DNA of 64,000 nucleotides, taken from Clostridium sp. CMCC3677 (GTDB taxonomy: Bacteria; Bacillota; Clostridia; Clostridiales; Clostridiaceae). The notes below the pieces were generated by a model, which had not been told where the DNA came from, ran no database searches, and was given only the letters and a program-made list of their open reading frames with translations. Of this stretch, positions 1 through 9,039 are shown one piece after another. The stretch spans positions 124,001 to 188,000 of the forward strand of contig NZ_JAMQHS010000002.1 of NCBI RefSeq assembly GCF_023845585.1, written 5' to 3'. The position numbers and the translations under genes are program-made. The stretch's first letter is position 1. Each line of letters opens with the position of its first letter.

Positions 1-480
1 GTAGATGGTGGATTAAGACCAGTATCAGAAGAAGAAACAATTGCAATTAGAAATAAAGCAGCAAAAGCAATACAAGCAGTATTTAGAGAATTAGGCTTCC
101 CTGCTATAACCGATGAAGAAGTTGAAGCAGCAACTTATGCTCATGGAAGTAAAGATATGCCTGAAAGAAATATAGTTGAAGACTTAAAGGCAGCAGAAGA
201 AATGCTTAAGAAGAGAGTAAGTGGATTAGATATAGTTAAAGCATTAAGCACTGGTGGATTTGATGATGTTGCAGGTAACATATTAAACATGCTTAAGCAA
301 AGAGTAACTGGAGACTATTTACAAACATCAGCTATATTAGATAATGATTTTGATGTTATAAGTGCAGTTAATGATAAAAATGACTATATGGGACCAGGAA
401 CTGGTTATAGAATTAGTCCAGAGAGATGGGAAGAAATAAAGAACATCCCTAACGTAATAAAACCAGAAGATATAGAGTAA
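1..480 (+). CDS. dhaB: glycerol/diol dehydratase large subunit, C-terminal part (5'-truncated by window edge)
   Basis: Frame 1 is open from the first base and gives the last 159 residues of the large (alpha) subunit of coenzyme-B12-dependent glycerol/diol dehydratase. This subunit carries the TIM-barrel active site that converts glycerol to 3-hydroxypropionaldehyde or 1,2-propanediol to propionaldehyde. The end of the protein ([17 protein letters not shown]) is typical of the family. The gene heads an operon: the medium subunit starts 17 bases after the stop, followed by the small subunit and the reactivase genes. The real start lies upstream of the window, so the internal ATG at 157 is not a start. 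Assignment to glycerol rather than propanediol dehydratase rests on the neighbouring medium subunit and dhaT. This is inference, since the two enzymes overlap in substrate range. Confidence 0.93.
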   Translation, partial: VDGGLRPVSEEETIAIRNKAAKAIQAVFRELGFPAITDEEVEAATYAHGSKDMPERNIVEDLKAAEEMLKKRVSGLDIVKALSTGGFDDVAGNILNMLKQRVTGDYLQTSAILDNDFDVISAVNDKNDYMGPGTGYRISPERWEEIKNIPNVIKPEDIE

Positions 481-497
481 GGGTAGAGGTGAGCAAT

Positions 498-1073
498 ATG
501 GAAAATACAACAAATCAATATGTTATACCAAAGCTTCAGCTTACTGAAGTAGGAGAAGCAAAAGTTGGAACTAAGGTAGATGAAGTTGTTATAGGATTAG
601 CACCAGCTTTCCTTAAGTTTCAAAGCAAGACATTAGTTAATGTATCACACAATGATATATTAACAGAAATTATAGCTGGAATAGAAGAAGAAGGACTAAA
701 GGCTCGTGTTGTTAGAGTAATAAGAACATCTGACGTTTCATTTATATCAAATGATGCAGCAAAACTAAGTGGATCAGGAATAGGTATAGGAATACAATCA
801 AAAGGAACAACAGTTATCCATCAAAAAGATTTACTTCCTTTAAATAACTTAGAATTATTCCCACAAGCACCACTATTAACACTAGAAACTTATAGATTAA
901 TAGGAAAGAATGCAGCAAAATATGCTAAGGGAGAATCACCAACACCAGTTCCTACAAAGAATGATCAAATGGTTAGACCTAAGTTTATGGCAATAGCTGC
1001 CCTATTTCACATAAAAGAAACTAAACATGTAGAAATTGGAGCAAAACCAATAGAAATTGAAGTTAAATTTTAA
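498..1073 (+). CDS. dhaC: glycerol dehydratase medium subunit
   Basis: Beta subunit of the B12-dependent dehydratase, 191 residues from ATG 498. The middle of the protein carries the family-typical stretches [19 protein letters not shown] and [16 protein letters not shown], and the end has [12 protein letters not shown] at 489 is in frame, but it overlaps the Shine-Dalgarno AGAGGTGAG. That site is well spaced for ATG 498, and starting there gives an N-terminus like that of Klebsiella DhaC. The protein lacks the roughly 30-residue N-terminal extension that targets PduD to a microcompartment. No shell-protein gene is visible nearby, so a cytosolic glycerol-type enzyme is inferred. Confidence 0.93.
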   Translation: MENTTNQYVIPKLQLTEVGEAKVGTKVDEVVIGLAPAFLKFQSKTLVNVSHNDILTEIIAGIEEEGLKARVVRVIRTSDVSFISNDAAKLSGSGIGIGIQSKGTTVIHQKDLLPLNNLELFPQAPLLTLETYRLIGKNAAKYAKGESPTPVPTKNDQMVRPKFMAIAALFHIKETKHVEIGAKPIEIEVKF

Positions 1074-1094
1074 TTTGAAGGGAGAATAACTTTT

Positions 1095-1517
1095 ATGGAA
1101 CAAAGAAAAATGAATCCACAAGATTATCCTTTGGCTACAAAAAGACCTGAAAGCATAAAGACACCAACAGGAAAAAATCTACAAGATATAACTCTAGAGA
1201 ATGTATTAAAAGGAGATATTAAAGCAGAAGACGTTAGAATATCACCAGAAACTTTAGAAATGCAAGCTCAAATTGCTGAAGGTATGAAGAGAGATGCTAT
1301 AGCTAGAAACTTTAGAAGAGCAGCAGAACTTATAAAAGTTCCAGATGATAGAATTCTTGAAATATATAATGCATTAAGACCAAATCGTTCAACAAAAGAA
1401 GAACTTTTTGCAATAGCTGAAGAACTTGAAACAGTTTATGGAGCAAAAGTTAATGCTGATTTCGTAAGAGAAGCTATTGAAGTTTATGAGGCAAGACAAA
1501 AGTTAAGACAAGAATAA
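1095..1517 (+). CDS. dhaE: glycerol dehydratase small subunit
   Basis: Gamma subunit of the B12-dependent dehydratase, 140 residues, the normal length for DhaE/PduE. Recognisable family stretches are QDYPLATKRPE near the N-terminus, DVRISPETLEMQAQIAE in the middle, and ARNFRRAAEL followed by YNALRPNRSTKEEL. The start follows GAAGGGAGAATAACTTTT, a good ribosome site. It lies 21 bases after the medium subunit gene, so the three subunits are surely co-transcribed. No unusual residue or break was seen. Confidence 0.93.
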   Translation: MEQRKMNPQDYPLATKRPESIKTPTGKNLQDITLENVLKGDIKAEDVRISPETLEMQAQIAEGMKRDAIARNFRRAAELIKVPDDRILEIYNALRPNRSTKEELFAIAEELETVYGAKVNADFVREAIEVYEARQKLRQE

Positions 1518-1544
1518 TTGGCTTTGAATTAAGGAGGAAATTTA

Positions 1545-3383
1545 ATGAAAATAATTGCAGGTGTAGACATTGGTAATGCTACAACGGAAGTGGCGTTATC
1601 AAAGGTTGAAAATGGAAACGTAGAGTTTCTTTCAAGTGGCATAGTTCCAACAACAGGAATAAAAGGCACTGAAGAAAACATAGATGGAGTATTTTCCTCT
1701 TTAAAAGGAGCTTTAAAAAAAGTAAATTTAGAACTTAAAGATTTGAACTTGGTTAGAATCAATGAAGCAGCCCCTGTTATAGGTGATGTTGCTATGGAAA
1801 CTATTACTGAAACTATAATAACAGAATCTACAATGATTGGACATAATCCATCTACTCCAGGTGGTGTAGGTACTGGAATAGGAAAAACTATATATATTGA
1901 AGATTTAGACAACTTAGAAGTAGATAAAATTGAAGAAAATCAATTTATTCCGTTAATTTTAAATAGAGTTAACTTCTTAGAGGCTGCAGCTAGAATTAAT
2001 GCTGCAACTCAAAGAGGTATAAACATAACATCAGCAATAGTTCAAAGAGATGATGGAGTTCTAATTAATAATAGATTAGAAAAGAAAATACCTATAGTAG
2101 ATGAAGTAATGTTTTTAGAAAAAGTTCCAGTAGGAATGAAAGCTGCAGTAGAGGTTGCTGCACAAGGTGATGTTGTTGAAACTTTATCTAATCCATACGG
2201 TATTGCTACAGTGTTTAATTTAACATCAGAAGAAACAAAAATGATAGTACCAATATCTAGAGCTTTAATAGGAAATAGATCTGCAGTAGTAATAAAAACA
2301 CCTAAAGGTGATGTTCAAGAAAAAAGTATACCTGCAGGTAAAATCCATATAAATGGATTAAAAAGAAAAGAAGTTGTAGATGTAGAGCATGGTGCAGAAA
2401 AAATAATGGATGCAGTTAACTTATGTGTTCCAATTCAAGATGTTAAAGGCGAAGCTGGTACAAATGCTGGTGGAATGTTAGAAAGAGTAAGACAAGTAAT
2501 GGCAAATCTTACAAAGCAAAAAATATCAGATATCACAATTCAAGACTTATTAGCAGTTGATACTTTTATACCTCAAATGGTAAAAGGTGGTCTTGCAGCA
2601 GAATTCTCAATGGAAAATGCAGTAGGAATAGCTGCTATGGTTAAAGCTGATAAACTTCAAATGCAGATGATTGCAGATAAATTACAAGGACAATTAAATG
2701 TTCCTGTTGAAGTTGGCGGAGTAGAAGCTGATATGGCTATAAGAGGAGCATTAACAACTCCAGGGAGTAGTACACCACTTGCAATCTTAGATATGGGAGC
2801 AGGATCTACTGATGCATCAATAATAAATAAGCAAGGAGAAATTTGTTCAATCCATTTGGCTGGAGCAGGTAACATGGTAACTATGCTTATAAAGTCAGAA
2901 CTTGGATTAGAGGATTTCAATTTAGCTGAAGATATTAAAAAACATCCATTAGCAAAGGTAGAAAGCTTATTCCATATAAGACATGAAGATGGAACAGTAG
3001 AGTTTTTCGAAAAGCCATTAGAACCAGAAGTTTTTGCTAAGGTTGTAATCTTAAAAGATGGAATGCTTGTGCCAATAGATGGACAAAATTCTTTAGAAAA
3101 AATTAGGAACATAAGAAAATGTGCTAAAGAAAAGGTGTTTGTAACTAACTGCTTAAGAGCATTAAAAATAGTATCACCTACAGGAAATATAAGAGACATT
3201 GAATTTGTTGTATTAGTAGGTGGATCTTCATTAGATTTCGAAGTTCCTCAAGTAGTAACTAATGCTTTATCACAATATGGAGTAGTAGCTGGAAGAGGAA
3301 ATATCAGAGGAACAGAAGGTCCAAGAAATGCTGTAGCTACAGGACTTGTATTAGCTTTTAATGGAAATGGAGAAATTAAGTAA
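1545..3383 (+). CDS. dhaF: dehydratase-reactivating factor, large subunit
   Basis: Large subunit of the glycerol/diol dehydratase reactivase, a chaperone-like ATPase that swaps damaged cobalamin off the dehydratase. It has 612 residues, close to the roughly 605-610 usual for DdrA/DhaF/PduG. The fold is Hsp70/actin-like: the first phosphate motif is GVDIGNATTE (about residues 6-15), the second ILDMGAGSTDAS (about 413-424), and the late glycine motif is VVLVGGSS (about 555). AAGGAGG precedes the ATG. The stop codon shares one base with the start of the small reactivase gene (TAATG), which indicates translational coupling. Confidence 0.94.
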   Translation: MKIIAGVDIGNATTEVALSKVENGNVEFLSSGIVPTTGIKGTEENIDGVFSSLKGALKKVNLELKDLNLVRINEAAPVIGDVAMETITETIITESTMIGHNPSTPGGVGTGIGKTIYIEDLDNLEVDKIEENQFIPLILNRVNFLEAAARINAATQRGINITSAIVQRDDGVLINNRLEKKIPIVDEVMFLEKVPVGMKAAVEVAAQGDVVETLSNPYGIATVFNLTSEETKMIVPISRALIGNRSAVVIKTPKGDVQEKSIPAGKIHINGLKRKEVVDVEHGAEKIMDAVNLCVPIQDVKGEAGTNAGGMLERVRQVMANLTKQKISDITIQDLLAVDTFIPQMVKGGLAAEFSMENAVGIAAMVKADKLQMQMIADKLQGQLNVPVEVGGVEADMAIRGALTTPGSSTPLAILDMGAGSTDASIINKQGEICSIHLAGAGNMVTMLIKSELGLEDFNLAEDIKKHPLAKVESLFHIRHEDGTVEFFEKPLEPEVFAKVVILKDGMLVPIDGQNSLEKIRNIRKCAKEKVFVTNCLRALKIVSPTGNIRDIEFVVLVGGSSLDFEVPQVVTNALSQYGVVAGRGNIRGTEGPRNAVATGLVLAFNGNGEIK

Positions 3384-3742
3384 TGATGATGAGACATTTT
3401 AAATATGACATGCCAACCATATGTCTTTATCATTGTTCAACATTAGAAGACTTAACTATATTCAATGAAATTTTATGGGGATTAGAAGAAGAAGGAATAC
3501 CTTGTAAGGTATCAAGTAAAGAAGATTCCTTAAGTTCAGAAGAGCTTAGTCATATAGCTTCACAAGATTCAAAATTAGCAGTAGGTATAGGTATCGATAA
3601 AAGTGGAAAAGTAACATTAACTTTAAATAAACTTAAAAAATATGAACCGTTGTTTACTGTTAGTCTAGATGATGGTGATAAAGTTTTAAGAGCTTTAGGA
3701 GCTAATGCAGGAAGATTAGTTAAGGGAATTGCTTTTAAGTAG
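3383..3742 (+). CDS. dhaG: dehydratase-reactivating factor, small subunit
   Basis: Small subunit of the reactivase (119 residues), structurally related to the dehydratase medium subunit. It binds DhaF and is thought to displace the medium subunit during cofactor exchange. The sequence contains ILWGLEEEGIPC and VGIGIDKSGKVTL, both typical of DhaG/PduH. Three ATG codons stand in a row (3383, 3386, 3389), and the first overlaps the dhaF stop. Which one is used cannot be decided, because the GGAGAAATTAAG ribosome site inside dhaF serves any of them. In some organisms dhaG lies far from dhaF; here the two are adjacent. Confidence 0.9.
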   Translation: MMMRHFKYDMPTICLYHCSTLEDLTIFNEILWGLEEEGIPCKVSSKEDSLSSEELSHIASQDSKLAVGIGIDKSGKVTLTLNKLKKYEPLFTVSLDDGDKVLRALGANAGRLVKGIAFK

Positions 3743-3763
3743 AGTATAAGGAGTAGTTGTATT

Positions 3764-4276
3764 ATGAAAATTTATACTAAAACAGGTGATAAAGGAACTA
3801 CCGCTTTATATGGTGGCAGTAGAGTAGATAAAGATAGTTTAAGAGTTGAAGCATATGGAACTGTTGATGAAGTTATTTCATTCATTGGCTTAGCTTATGC
3901 TGAGAGTGAAGATAAAGAAGAAAAAAATGCACTCCAAGAAATACAAAAGAAATTATTTGTATTAGGTGCAGAACTTGCTAGTGATGAAAAGGGATTAACA
4001 TATTTAAAAGAAGTAATAACAGATGAAGATATAGAAAAACTAGAAGTTCTAATAGATAAATATATGGAGCTTGCAGGACCTTTTAATGGATTTGTAACTC
4101 CAGGAAAAAATAAAATATCAGCAGCTTTACATGTAGCAAGAACTGTAACTAGAAGAGCAGAAAGAATAATTGCTACACTTAGTAAAGAGGAACATGTTAA
4201 TGAGCCAGTTAAAATGTATATAAATAGACTATCAGACGTTTTATATGCATTTGCTAGATATAATGAAGAAAAATAG
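3764..4276 (+). CDS. pduO: PduO-type cob(I)alamin adenosyltransferase
   Basis: ATP:cob(I)alamin adenosyltransferase of the PduO/MMAB family (170 residues). It makes the adenosylcobalamin needed by the dehydratase encoded just upstream. The N-terminal YTKTGDKGTTALYGG is the classic ATP-binding segment. RTVTRRAERII in the C-terminal half supplies the conserved arginines, and NRLSDVLYAFARY closes the family signature. Only the catalytic domain is present. The GlcG-like domain that is fused to PduO in Salmonella follows here as a separate gene. AAGGAGTAG precedes the ATG. Placement inside the operon supports local B12 salvage rather than de novo synthesis, for which no gene is seen. Confidence 0.93.
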   Translation: MKIYTKTGDKGTTALYGGSRVDKDSLRVEAYGTVDEVISFIGLAYAESEDKEEKNALQEIQKKLFVLGAELASDEKGLTYLKEVITDEDIEKLEVLIDKYMELAGPFNGFVTPGKNKISAALHVARTVTRRAERIIATLSKEEHVNEPVKMYINRLSDVLYAFARYNEEK

Positions 4277-4293
4277 TTTAGGGGGATTAATTT

Positions 4294-4719
4294 ATGAAAA
4301 AGTTAAATGAAATAAAACAATTAAGCTTAGAAATAGTAAAAGAAATGGCTAAAGCAGCAGAAGAAAAAGCAGCTAGCATGAATGTACCAGTAATTTTTGC
4401 AGCAGTAGATGCTGGAGCAAACTTAATGTTAATGCACAGAATGGAAGATGCTTTCATAACAAGCATTGACATAGCAATAAACAAAGCTTATACAGCAGCA
4501 TGTTTAAAGCAAGGAAGCCATGGAATAGCTGAATGTGTACAACCAGGACAAAGTCTTTATGGACTTCAACTTACAAACAATTGCAGAATAGTTCCATTTG
4601 GCGGTGGACTACCAATAATAGTTGATGGTCAAGTTGTAGGAGCTGTTGGAGTAAGTGGTGGAACTGTAGAAGAAGATATGGCTATAGCTCAAGCTGCAGT
4701 AGATGCTTTTAACAAGTAA
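4294..4719 (+). CDS. GlcG/HbpS (DUF336) family protein
   Basis: A 141-residue protein of the GlcG/HbpS/PduO-C-terminal family, which is common in glycerol and propanediol dehydratase operons. The family binds heme or corrinoid in some members, but its exact role in dha operons is not settled. Family features visible are VPVIFAAVDAGANLMLMHRM, then IAINKAYTAACL, and the glycine-rich VPFGGGLPIIVDGQVVGAVGVSGG. Its similarity to the C-terminal half of Salmonella PduO, and its position directly after the adenosyltransferase gene (17 bases), suggest the two act on the same cofactor. That is inference. AGGGGGA gives the ribosome site. Confidence 0.88.
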   Translation: MKKLNEIKQLSLEIVKEMAKAAEEKAASMNVPVIFAAVDAGANLMLMHRMEDAFITSIDIAINKAYTAACLKQGSHGIAECVQPGQSLYGLQLTNNCRIVPFGGGLPIIVDGQVVGAVGVSGGTVEEDMAIAQAAVDAFNK

Positions 4720-4807
4720 AAATATCTATAGTATTAACAATGCAAATATATTTTAAATTAATATATAAAAGATTAAATATATGATTAACTAATAGGAGGA
4801 ATTTACA

Positions 4808-5965
4808 ATGAGAATGTACGATTATTTAGTACCAAGTGTTAACTTTATGGGAGCTGGATGTGTAAAATTAGTAGGAGAAAGATGTCAAATATTAGGCGGA
4901 AAAAAAGCTCTAATAGTAACAGATAAATTTTTAAGAAGCATGGAAGGTGGAGCAGTAGAATTAACTGTTAAATCATTACAAGAAGCTGGAATAGAAGTTG
5001 CATATTATGATGCAGTTGAACCAAATCCAAAAGATACTAATGTTGCTGATGGATTAAAAATATTCCAAGAAGAAAAATGTGATATGATAGTTACAGTTGG
5101 AGGCGGAAGTGCTCATGACTGTGGTAAAGGTATTGGTATAGTTGCTACTCATGAAGGAGATCTTTATGAATATGCTGGAATAGAAACTTTAACTAAAGCT
5201 CTTCCACCAATAGTTGCAGTTAACACTACAGCTGGAACAGCAAGTGAAGTTACAAGACACTGTGTTATAACTAACACTAAAACTAAAGTTAAATATGTTA
5301 TAGTTAGCTGGAGAAACTTACCATTAGCTTCATTCAACGATCCAGAATTAATGGTTAAAAAACCTGCAGGTTTAACAGCTGCTACAGGAATGGATGCATT
5401 AACTCATGCTATCGAAGCTTATGTATCAAAAGATGCAAACCCTGTAACTGATGCTGCTGCTATACAAGCAATAAAATTAATATCAAACAACTTAAGACAA
5501 GCAGTTGCTTTAGGTGAAAACTTAGTAGCAAGAGAAAACATGGCATACGGTTCATTATTAGCTGGTATGGCATTCAACAATGCTAACTTAGGATATGTTC
5601 ATGCTATGGCTCACCAACTAGGTGGATTATACGACATGCCACATGGAGTAGCTAATGCTATGCTTCTTCCACATGTTGAAAAATACAACTTAATCTCAAA
5701 CCCACAAAAATTTGCTGATATAGCAGAATTCATGGGAGAAAACATACAAGGATTATCAGTTATGGAAGCAGCAGAAAAAGCTATAGATGCTATGTTCAGA
5801 CTTTCAACTGATATCGGAATTCCTACAAGCTTAAAAGAAATGGGAATAAAAGAAGAAGATTTCGAATACATGGCTGAAATGGCATTAAAAGATGGTAATG
5901 CATTCAGTAACCCAAGAAAAGGAAACGAAAAAGATATAGTTGCAATATTTAAAGCTGCATTTTAA
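4808..5965 (+). CDS. dhaT: 1,3-propanediol dehydrogenase
   Basis: NADH-dependent, iron-activated alcohol dehydrogenase (385 residues, normal family length). It reduces 3-hydroxypropionaldehyde to 1,3-propanediol and so disposes of reducing equivalents during glycerol fermentation. The NAD-binding motif VGGGSAHDCGKGI is near residue 98. The four iron ligands fit D196, H200, H265 and H279, lying in GMDALTHAIEAYVS and GYVHAMAHQLGG..MPHG. The N-terminus MRMYDYLVPSVNFMGAG is nearly diagnostic of DhaT. A strong AGGAGGAATTTACA precedes the ATG. The 88-base gap from the preceding gene may hold a separate promoter. A clear terminator follows at 6001. No dhaT copy accompanies the radical dehydratase at 57 kb. 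Confidence 0.95.
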   Translation: MRMYDYLVPSVNFMGAGCVKLVGERCQILGGKKALIVTDKFLRSMEGGAVELTVKSLQEAGIEVAYYDAVEPNPKDTNVADGLKIFQEEKCDMIVTVGGGSAHDCGKGIGIVATHEGDLYEYAGIETLTKALPPIVAVNTTAGTASEVTRHCVITNTKTKVKYVIVSWRNLPLASFNDPELMVKKPAGLTAATGMDALTHAIEAYVSKDANPVTDAAAIQAIKLISNNLRQAVALGENLVARENMAYGSLLAGMAFNNANLGYVHAMAHQLGGLYDMPHGVANAMLLPHVEKYNLISNPQKFADIAEFMGENIQGLSVMEAAEKAIDAMFRLSTDIGIPTSLKEMGIKEEDFEYMAEMALKDGNAFSNPRKGNEKDIVAIFKAAF

Positions 5966-6000
5966 GATAATTAAAAAGTAGATAATACATAACTATTATG

Positions 6001-6030
6001 AGAACCCCTTTACTTTTAAAGGGGTTCTTT
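6001..6030 (+). terminator. rho-independent terminator after dhaT
   Basis: A perfect 12-bp stem (AGAACCCCTTTA with TAAAGGGGTTCT), a 4-base CTTT loop and a short T run. It closes the dehydratase-dhaT transcript, so glpF probably has its own promoter or depends on read-through. Confidence 0.92.
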
Positions 6031-6098
6031 AAATGAAATTATATAAATTCATAAGATAAATTAATAGAAAAACATAAGATTTTAGGAGGACTAATATA

Positions 6099-6809
6099 AT
6101 GAACATGGCAACATTTTTTGCAGAAATGTTTGGAACTTTAATATTAGTATTATTAGGAGATGCTGTTGTAGCTAACGTAATACTTAAGAAAACAAAGGGT
6201 CAAAATTCAGGATGGATGGTTATATCAAGCGGATGGGCTGTAGCTGTTGCAATTCCAGTATATATGTTTGGAAATATTAGTGGAGCGCATTTTAACCCTG
6301 CAGTTACAATAGCATTAGCTACTGTTGGAAAATTTGCATGGGCTGATGTTCCAATGTATATAGCAGCACAACTTATAGGAGCATTTATAGGAGCAGCTTT
6401 AGTTCTTGTTTCTTACTATAATCATTTTCAAGAAACTGAAGATCAAGCTACAAAATTAGGAGTGTTTTGTACAGCTCCAGAAATAAGAAAACCTGTATTC
6501 AACTTTATAACTGAGTTTGTAGGAACATTCATATTAATTTTTGCAATAATGGGAGCAACAGCTCAACCATTTGTAAGTGGAACTCAGCCAGTAGCTATAG
6601 GTGTAATAATATTAGCAATGGGATTATGTTTAGGTGGTCCAACAGGATATGCTATAAACCCAGCTAGAGATTTAGCACCAAGACTTGCTCACTTTTTATT
6701 GCCAGTACCAAATAAAGGTACTTCAGATTGGGGCTATGCATGGATACCAGTAGTAGCACCAATATTAGGAGCAATAGCAGGAGCTTTAATTTACGTAAGT
6801 ATATTCTAA
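6099..6809 (+). CDS. glpF: glycerol facilitator (aquaglyceroporin)
   Basis: MIP-family channel of 236 residues with six predicted membrane helices and two half-helix NPA loops: HFNPAV (N66) and NPARD (N187, R190, D191). An aspartate after the second NPAR favours glycerol passage over a strict water channel. It sits in the cytoplasmic membrane and would feed glycerol to the dehydratase encoded upstream. TTTTAGGAGGACT precedes the ATG. ATG 6099 is used rather than the methionine at residue 3 because of spacing. The gene is separated from dhaT by a terminator, and a degraded repeat element lies between its stop and its own terminator. Confidence 0.94.
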   Translation: MNMATFFAEMFGTLILVLLGDAVVANVILKKTKGQNSGWMVISSGWAVAVAIPVYMFGNISGAHFNPAVTIALATVGKFAWADVPMYIAAQLIGAFIGAALVLVSYYNHFQETEDQATKLGVFCTAPEIRKPVFNFITEFVGTFILIFAIMGATAQPFVSGTQPVAIGVIILAMGLCLGGPTGYAINPARDLAPRLAHFLLPVPNKGTSDWGYAWIPVVAPILGAIAGALIYVSIF

Positions 6810-6830
6810 GATTAGTGTATTTTTAAAATA

Positions 6831-6931
6831 AGATCTATCTTAGCAAAGTGTTCATGTATACATAAGTAAAGTGAACTGAGTAATTGAACTTAACTTATTG
6901 AATATACGAATACATATTTAGTACAGAGCTT
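6831..6931. mobile_element. degraded MITE-like inverted-repeat element, copy 1
   Basis: About 100 bases whose two ends are imperfect inverted repeats of each other. The left end has TTAGCAAAGTGTTCATGTAT and TAATTGAACTTA. The right end, read on the other strand, gives AAGCTCTGTACTAAATATG. Both match the ends of the fuller copy at 48427-48645 with many changes. It encodes no protein. It lies between the glpF stop and the glpF terminator. Confidence 0.6.
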
Positions 6932-6950
6932 AAAAATTAATATGAGATAC

Positions 6951-6988
6951 GAATGAGAGTCTATGTAATGTAGGCTCTTATTCTTTTA
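6951..6988 (+). terminator. terminator downstream of glpF
   Basis: A 13-bp stem (GAATGAGAGTCTA with TAGGCTCTTATTC, two G-T pairs) around a 7-base loop, followed by TTTTA. It lies 140 bases past the glpF stop, on the far side of the repeat element. Confidence 0.8.
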
Positions 6989-7143
6989 TAATTAAATATT
7001 CACAGGAAATAAAATACACAAAAGAATAATCAAATTGAAGAATTTTATAAGATGATAAATGATGTAGATAACATTTTCAAATCACTTGGTAAAATTTTTG
7101 TAATGTGTTACTATTACTGTATTAGAAGAAGGAAGGTGCATAC

Positions 7144-7398
7144 ATTGAAAAAAACATAAGTGTAGGATTATCAGATTTTAAAGAATTAATAGAAAATGAT
7201 AATTACTTTGTAGATAAGAAAAAATATTATGATATATTGAGTAAAAGTGCTTCATTTACAGATACTTGTGATGGAGTTAATTTTTTGATTAAATGTATGC
7301 ATAAGCATTATGATAATAGAGTTATGTTATTTATAGATGAATATGATGTGCCGATCCAAGAAGGATATTTAAAAGGTTATTATGAAATAGAAGTATAA
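7144..7398 (+). pseudogene. remnant of an AAA-ATPase-like / PD-(D/E)XK (DUF1703-type) protein
   Basis: The frame reads ISVGLSDFKELIENDNYFVD, the usual N-terminus of the AAA-ATPase-like family (PF09820, usually followed by a DUF1703 nuclease-like domain). It then jumps straight to NRVMLFIDEYDVPIQEGYLKG, the Walker B region. The roughly 60-80 residues that normally lie between, including the Walker A loop, are gone, and the frame stops after a further dozen codons. There is no ATG/GTG/TTG in frame at the expected start. The family is multi-copy and fast-decaying in clostridia. I see a relic with an internal deletion, not a working gene. Confidence 0.75.
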
Positions 7399-7549
7399 GA
7401 AATTTCATTAAAATAATAAAAAGAGGTGTATCTAATATAAATAAAATTCTTATTTTAAATCATGATAATATTTTTATAAGTGAAATAGTTAATAGAGCTT
7501 TAGCAGATTATTTAAATAATTATTTGTAGAATTTAAGAAAATATAGAAA

Positions 7550-7930
7550 GTGAGAAAGGAAATGCCAGTATGGATTCAATTTCAAGTAGTACTTTTTCTA
7601 GTTTTGACAGGAATGTCTTTTGTTACACCTAAGAAAGTTTTTGAAGGGATAATAATATTAGCAATTATATTTACAACAATAGCTGTATTTACAAAATTCT
7701 TACTTATTATTCAGTTTTTAAATATTGGTTTATGTTATAAAATAGGAATGAGCATTATCAATGGTAGAAATAAAATATTTGATGTATATGAAGAAGAAAT
7801 TAAAATAAATAAATATCAAATGTTTATGAGAAATCATCCTATCGTACTTGCGATTTCAAACGTAGCAATATTAATGATTGTAAGTATAATAGTTACTGCT
7901 ATTGGTATTTTTTTAAATAACATTGTATAA
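7550..7930 (+). CDS. small membrane protein of unknown function
   Basis: A 126-residue protein I do not recognise. Three hydrophobic stretches (about residues 8-25, 31-56 and 99-124) suggest three membrane segments around a charged central part (NGRNKIFDVYEEEIKINKYQMF). The GTG at 7550 is the longest start; the ATG at 7562 is an alternative, and neither has an ideal ribosome site. It stands alone between the ATPase relic and a LysR gene. Composition matches the neighbours. It could be a short orphan gene or the end of a decayed one. Confidence 0.55.
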   Translation: MRKEMPVWIQFQVVLFLVLTGMSFVTPKKVFEGIIILAIIFTTIAVFTKFLLIIQFLNIGLCYKIGMSIINGRNKIFDVYEEEIKINKYQMFMRNHPIVLAISNVAILMIVSIIVTAIGIFLNNIV

Positions 7931-8114
7931 GAAATATTACAATATTTAAGAAATATAGATAACATAACAAAATAATAGTAAAATTATAGACAAGTTAAAA
8001 AATAAATAAAAAAAGTCCTTCATCATATTTCAAAGACGGCAATCAATCTTACTATAAGTGAGTCTATTTATAATACCATTATTTATAGTATCTAAAAAAA
8101 GGAGTTAATCTAGA

Positions 8115-9014
8115 TTAATTAAAAATATTTTTATCAAACATTTCTATAAAATTACGTGAAATATTTGATAGAGGTTTATTTTTAGTCCATATTAATCTTA
8201 AATATGACTCAATTGATGGTTCTATTATCTTTTTTATTTTTAGATTAACATTGGGTAAGATATTAGAAGCTGTAAGTGGTAAAATAGAAATTCCAATTCC
8301 AGCTTCGGCCCAACTTAAAGATGTAATAATATCATCATTTTTACATATTATCTGTGGTTCAAAGCCTGCTTTATTACAAGCACTTTTTATAACATCATCG
8401 TATCTTCGATTAATTATTAATGGCTTATCTTTTAATTCTTTAATGAGAATAGTGTTACTTTCTATGGAATCATAGAATTTAGATTTTGCAATTGTAACAA
8501 AATAGTCATTTAAGTTATTTTCAAGATTATCTTTAATTACAAATGAATTATATAGTGATAGATTAAATGGTTCTCTCACAAATCCAACATCAATTAGTCC
8601 ATTATTTAATAGTTCCATTATTTTAAAACTATTGCCCTCATATATTTCATAATCTATTTTAGGATGTTGTTTACAAAATTCCTTTATTTTTTGTGGCAAA
8701 ATATTAATCCCTGAAGAACAAACTGTTCCTATACCTAGTGTTCCTTCTATTCCATCATTAAAATTCTTTATTTCATTAACAGTTGATTTATACAACTCAA
8801 GGAGTTGTGAAGATTTATTTTGAAGCAAAATACCAGCATCTGTTAATTCTAAACTTCTACTCGTTCTATTGAACAATGTTACTCCAAGTTCTTCTTCTAG
8901 TAATTTAAGCTGTTTGCTTAAAGGGGGTTGAGAAATATTAAGTTTTTTAGCTGCTGCTGTTATATGACCTTCTTCAGCTATGGTTAAAAAATATCTAAGC
9001 TGTCTTATATCCAT
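8115..9014 (-). CDS. LysR-family transcriptional regulator
   Basis: LTTR of 299 residues from ATG 9014 (MDIRQLRYFLTIAEEG), the canonical start. An in-frame ATG at 9020 abuts the Shine-Dalgarno AGGTGA, which is properly spaced only for 9014. The N-terminal winged helix-turn-helix spans about residues 2-60 (HITAAAKKLNISQPPLSKQ is the recognition region). The rest is a periplasmic-binding-protein-like effector domain. It is divergent from an MFS exporter gene with about 170 bases between them, the usual layout for a LysR regulator of its neighbour. The effector is unknown. Confidence 0.93.
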   Translation of the reverse strand: MDIRQLRYFLTIAEEGHITAAAKKLNISQPPLSKQLKLLEEELGVTLFNRTSRSLELTDAGILLQNKSSQLLELYKSTVNEIKNFNDGIEGTLGIGTVCSSGINILPQKIKEFCKQHPKIDYEIYEGNSFKIMELLNNGLIDVGFVREPFNLSLYNSFVIKDNLENNLNDYFVTIAKSKFYDSIESNTILIKELKDKPLIINRRYDDVIKSACNKAGFEPQIICKNDDIITSLSWAEAGIGISILPLTASNILPNVNLKIKKIIEPSIESYLRLIWTKNKPLSNISRNFIEMFDKNIFN

Positions 9015-9039
9015 TATCATTCACCTATCTATTCATATC

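Noticed and set aside
2657-3199. Long open frame antisense to dhaF
   Set aside because: It lies entirely inside a well-supported gene, has no ribosome site and encodes a low-complexity sequence typical of AT-rich antisense frames.
4720-4807. Cobalamin riboswitch or Rex operator before dhaT
   Set aside because: Only a partial TTAACAA half-site is present and there is no B12-box sequence.
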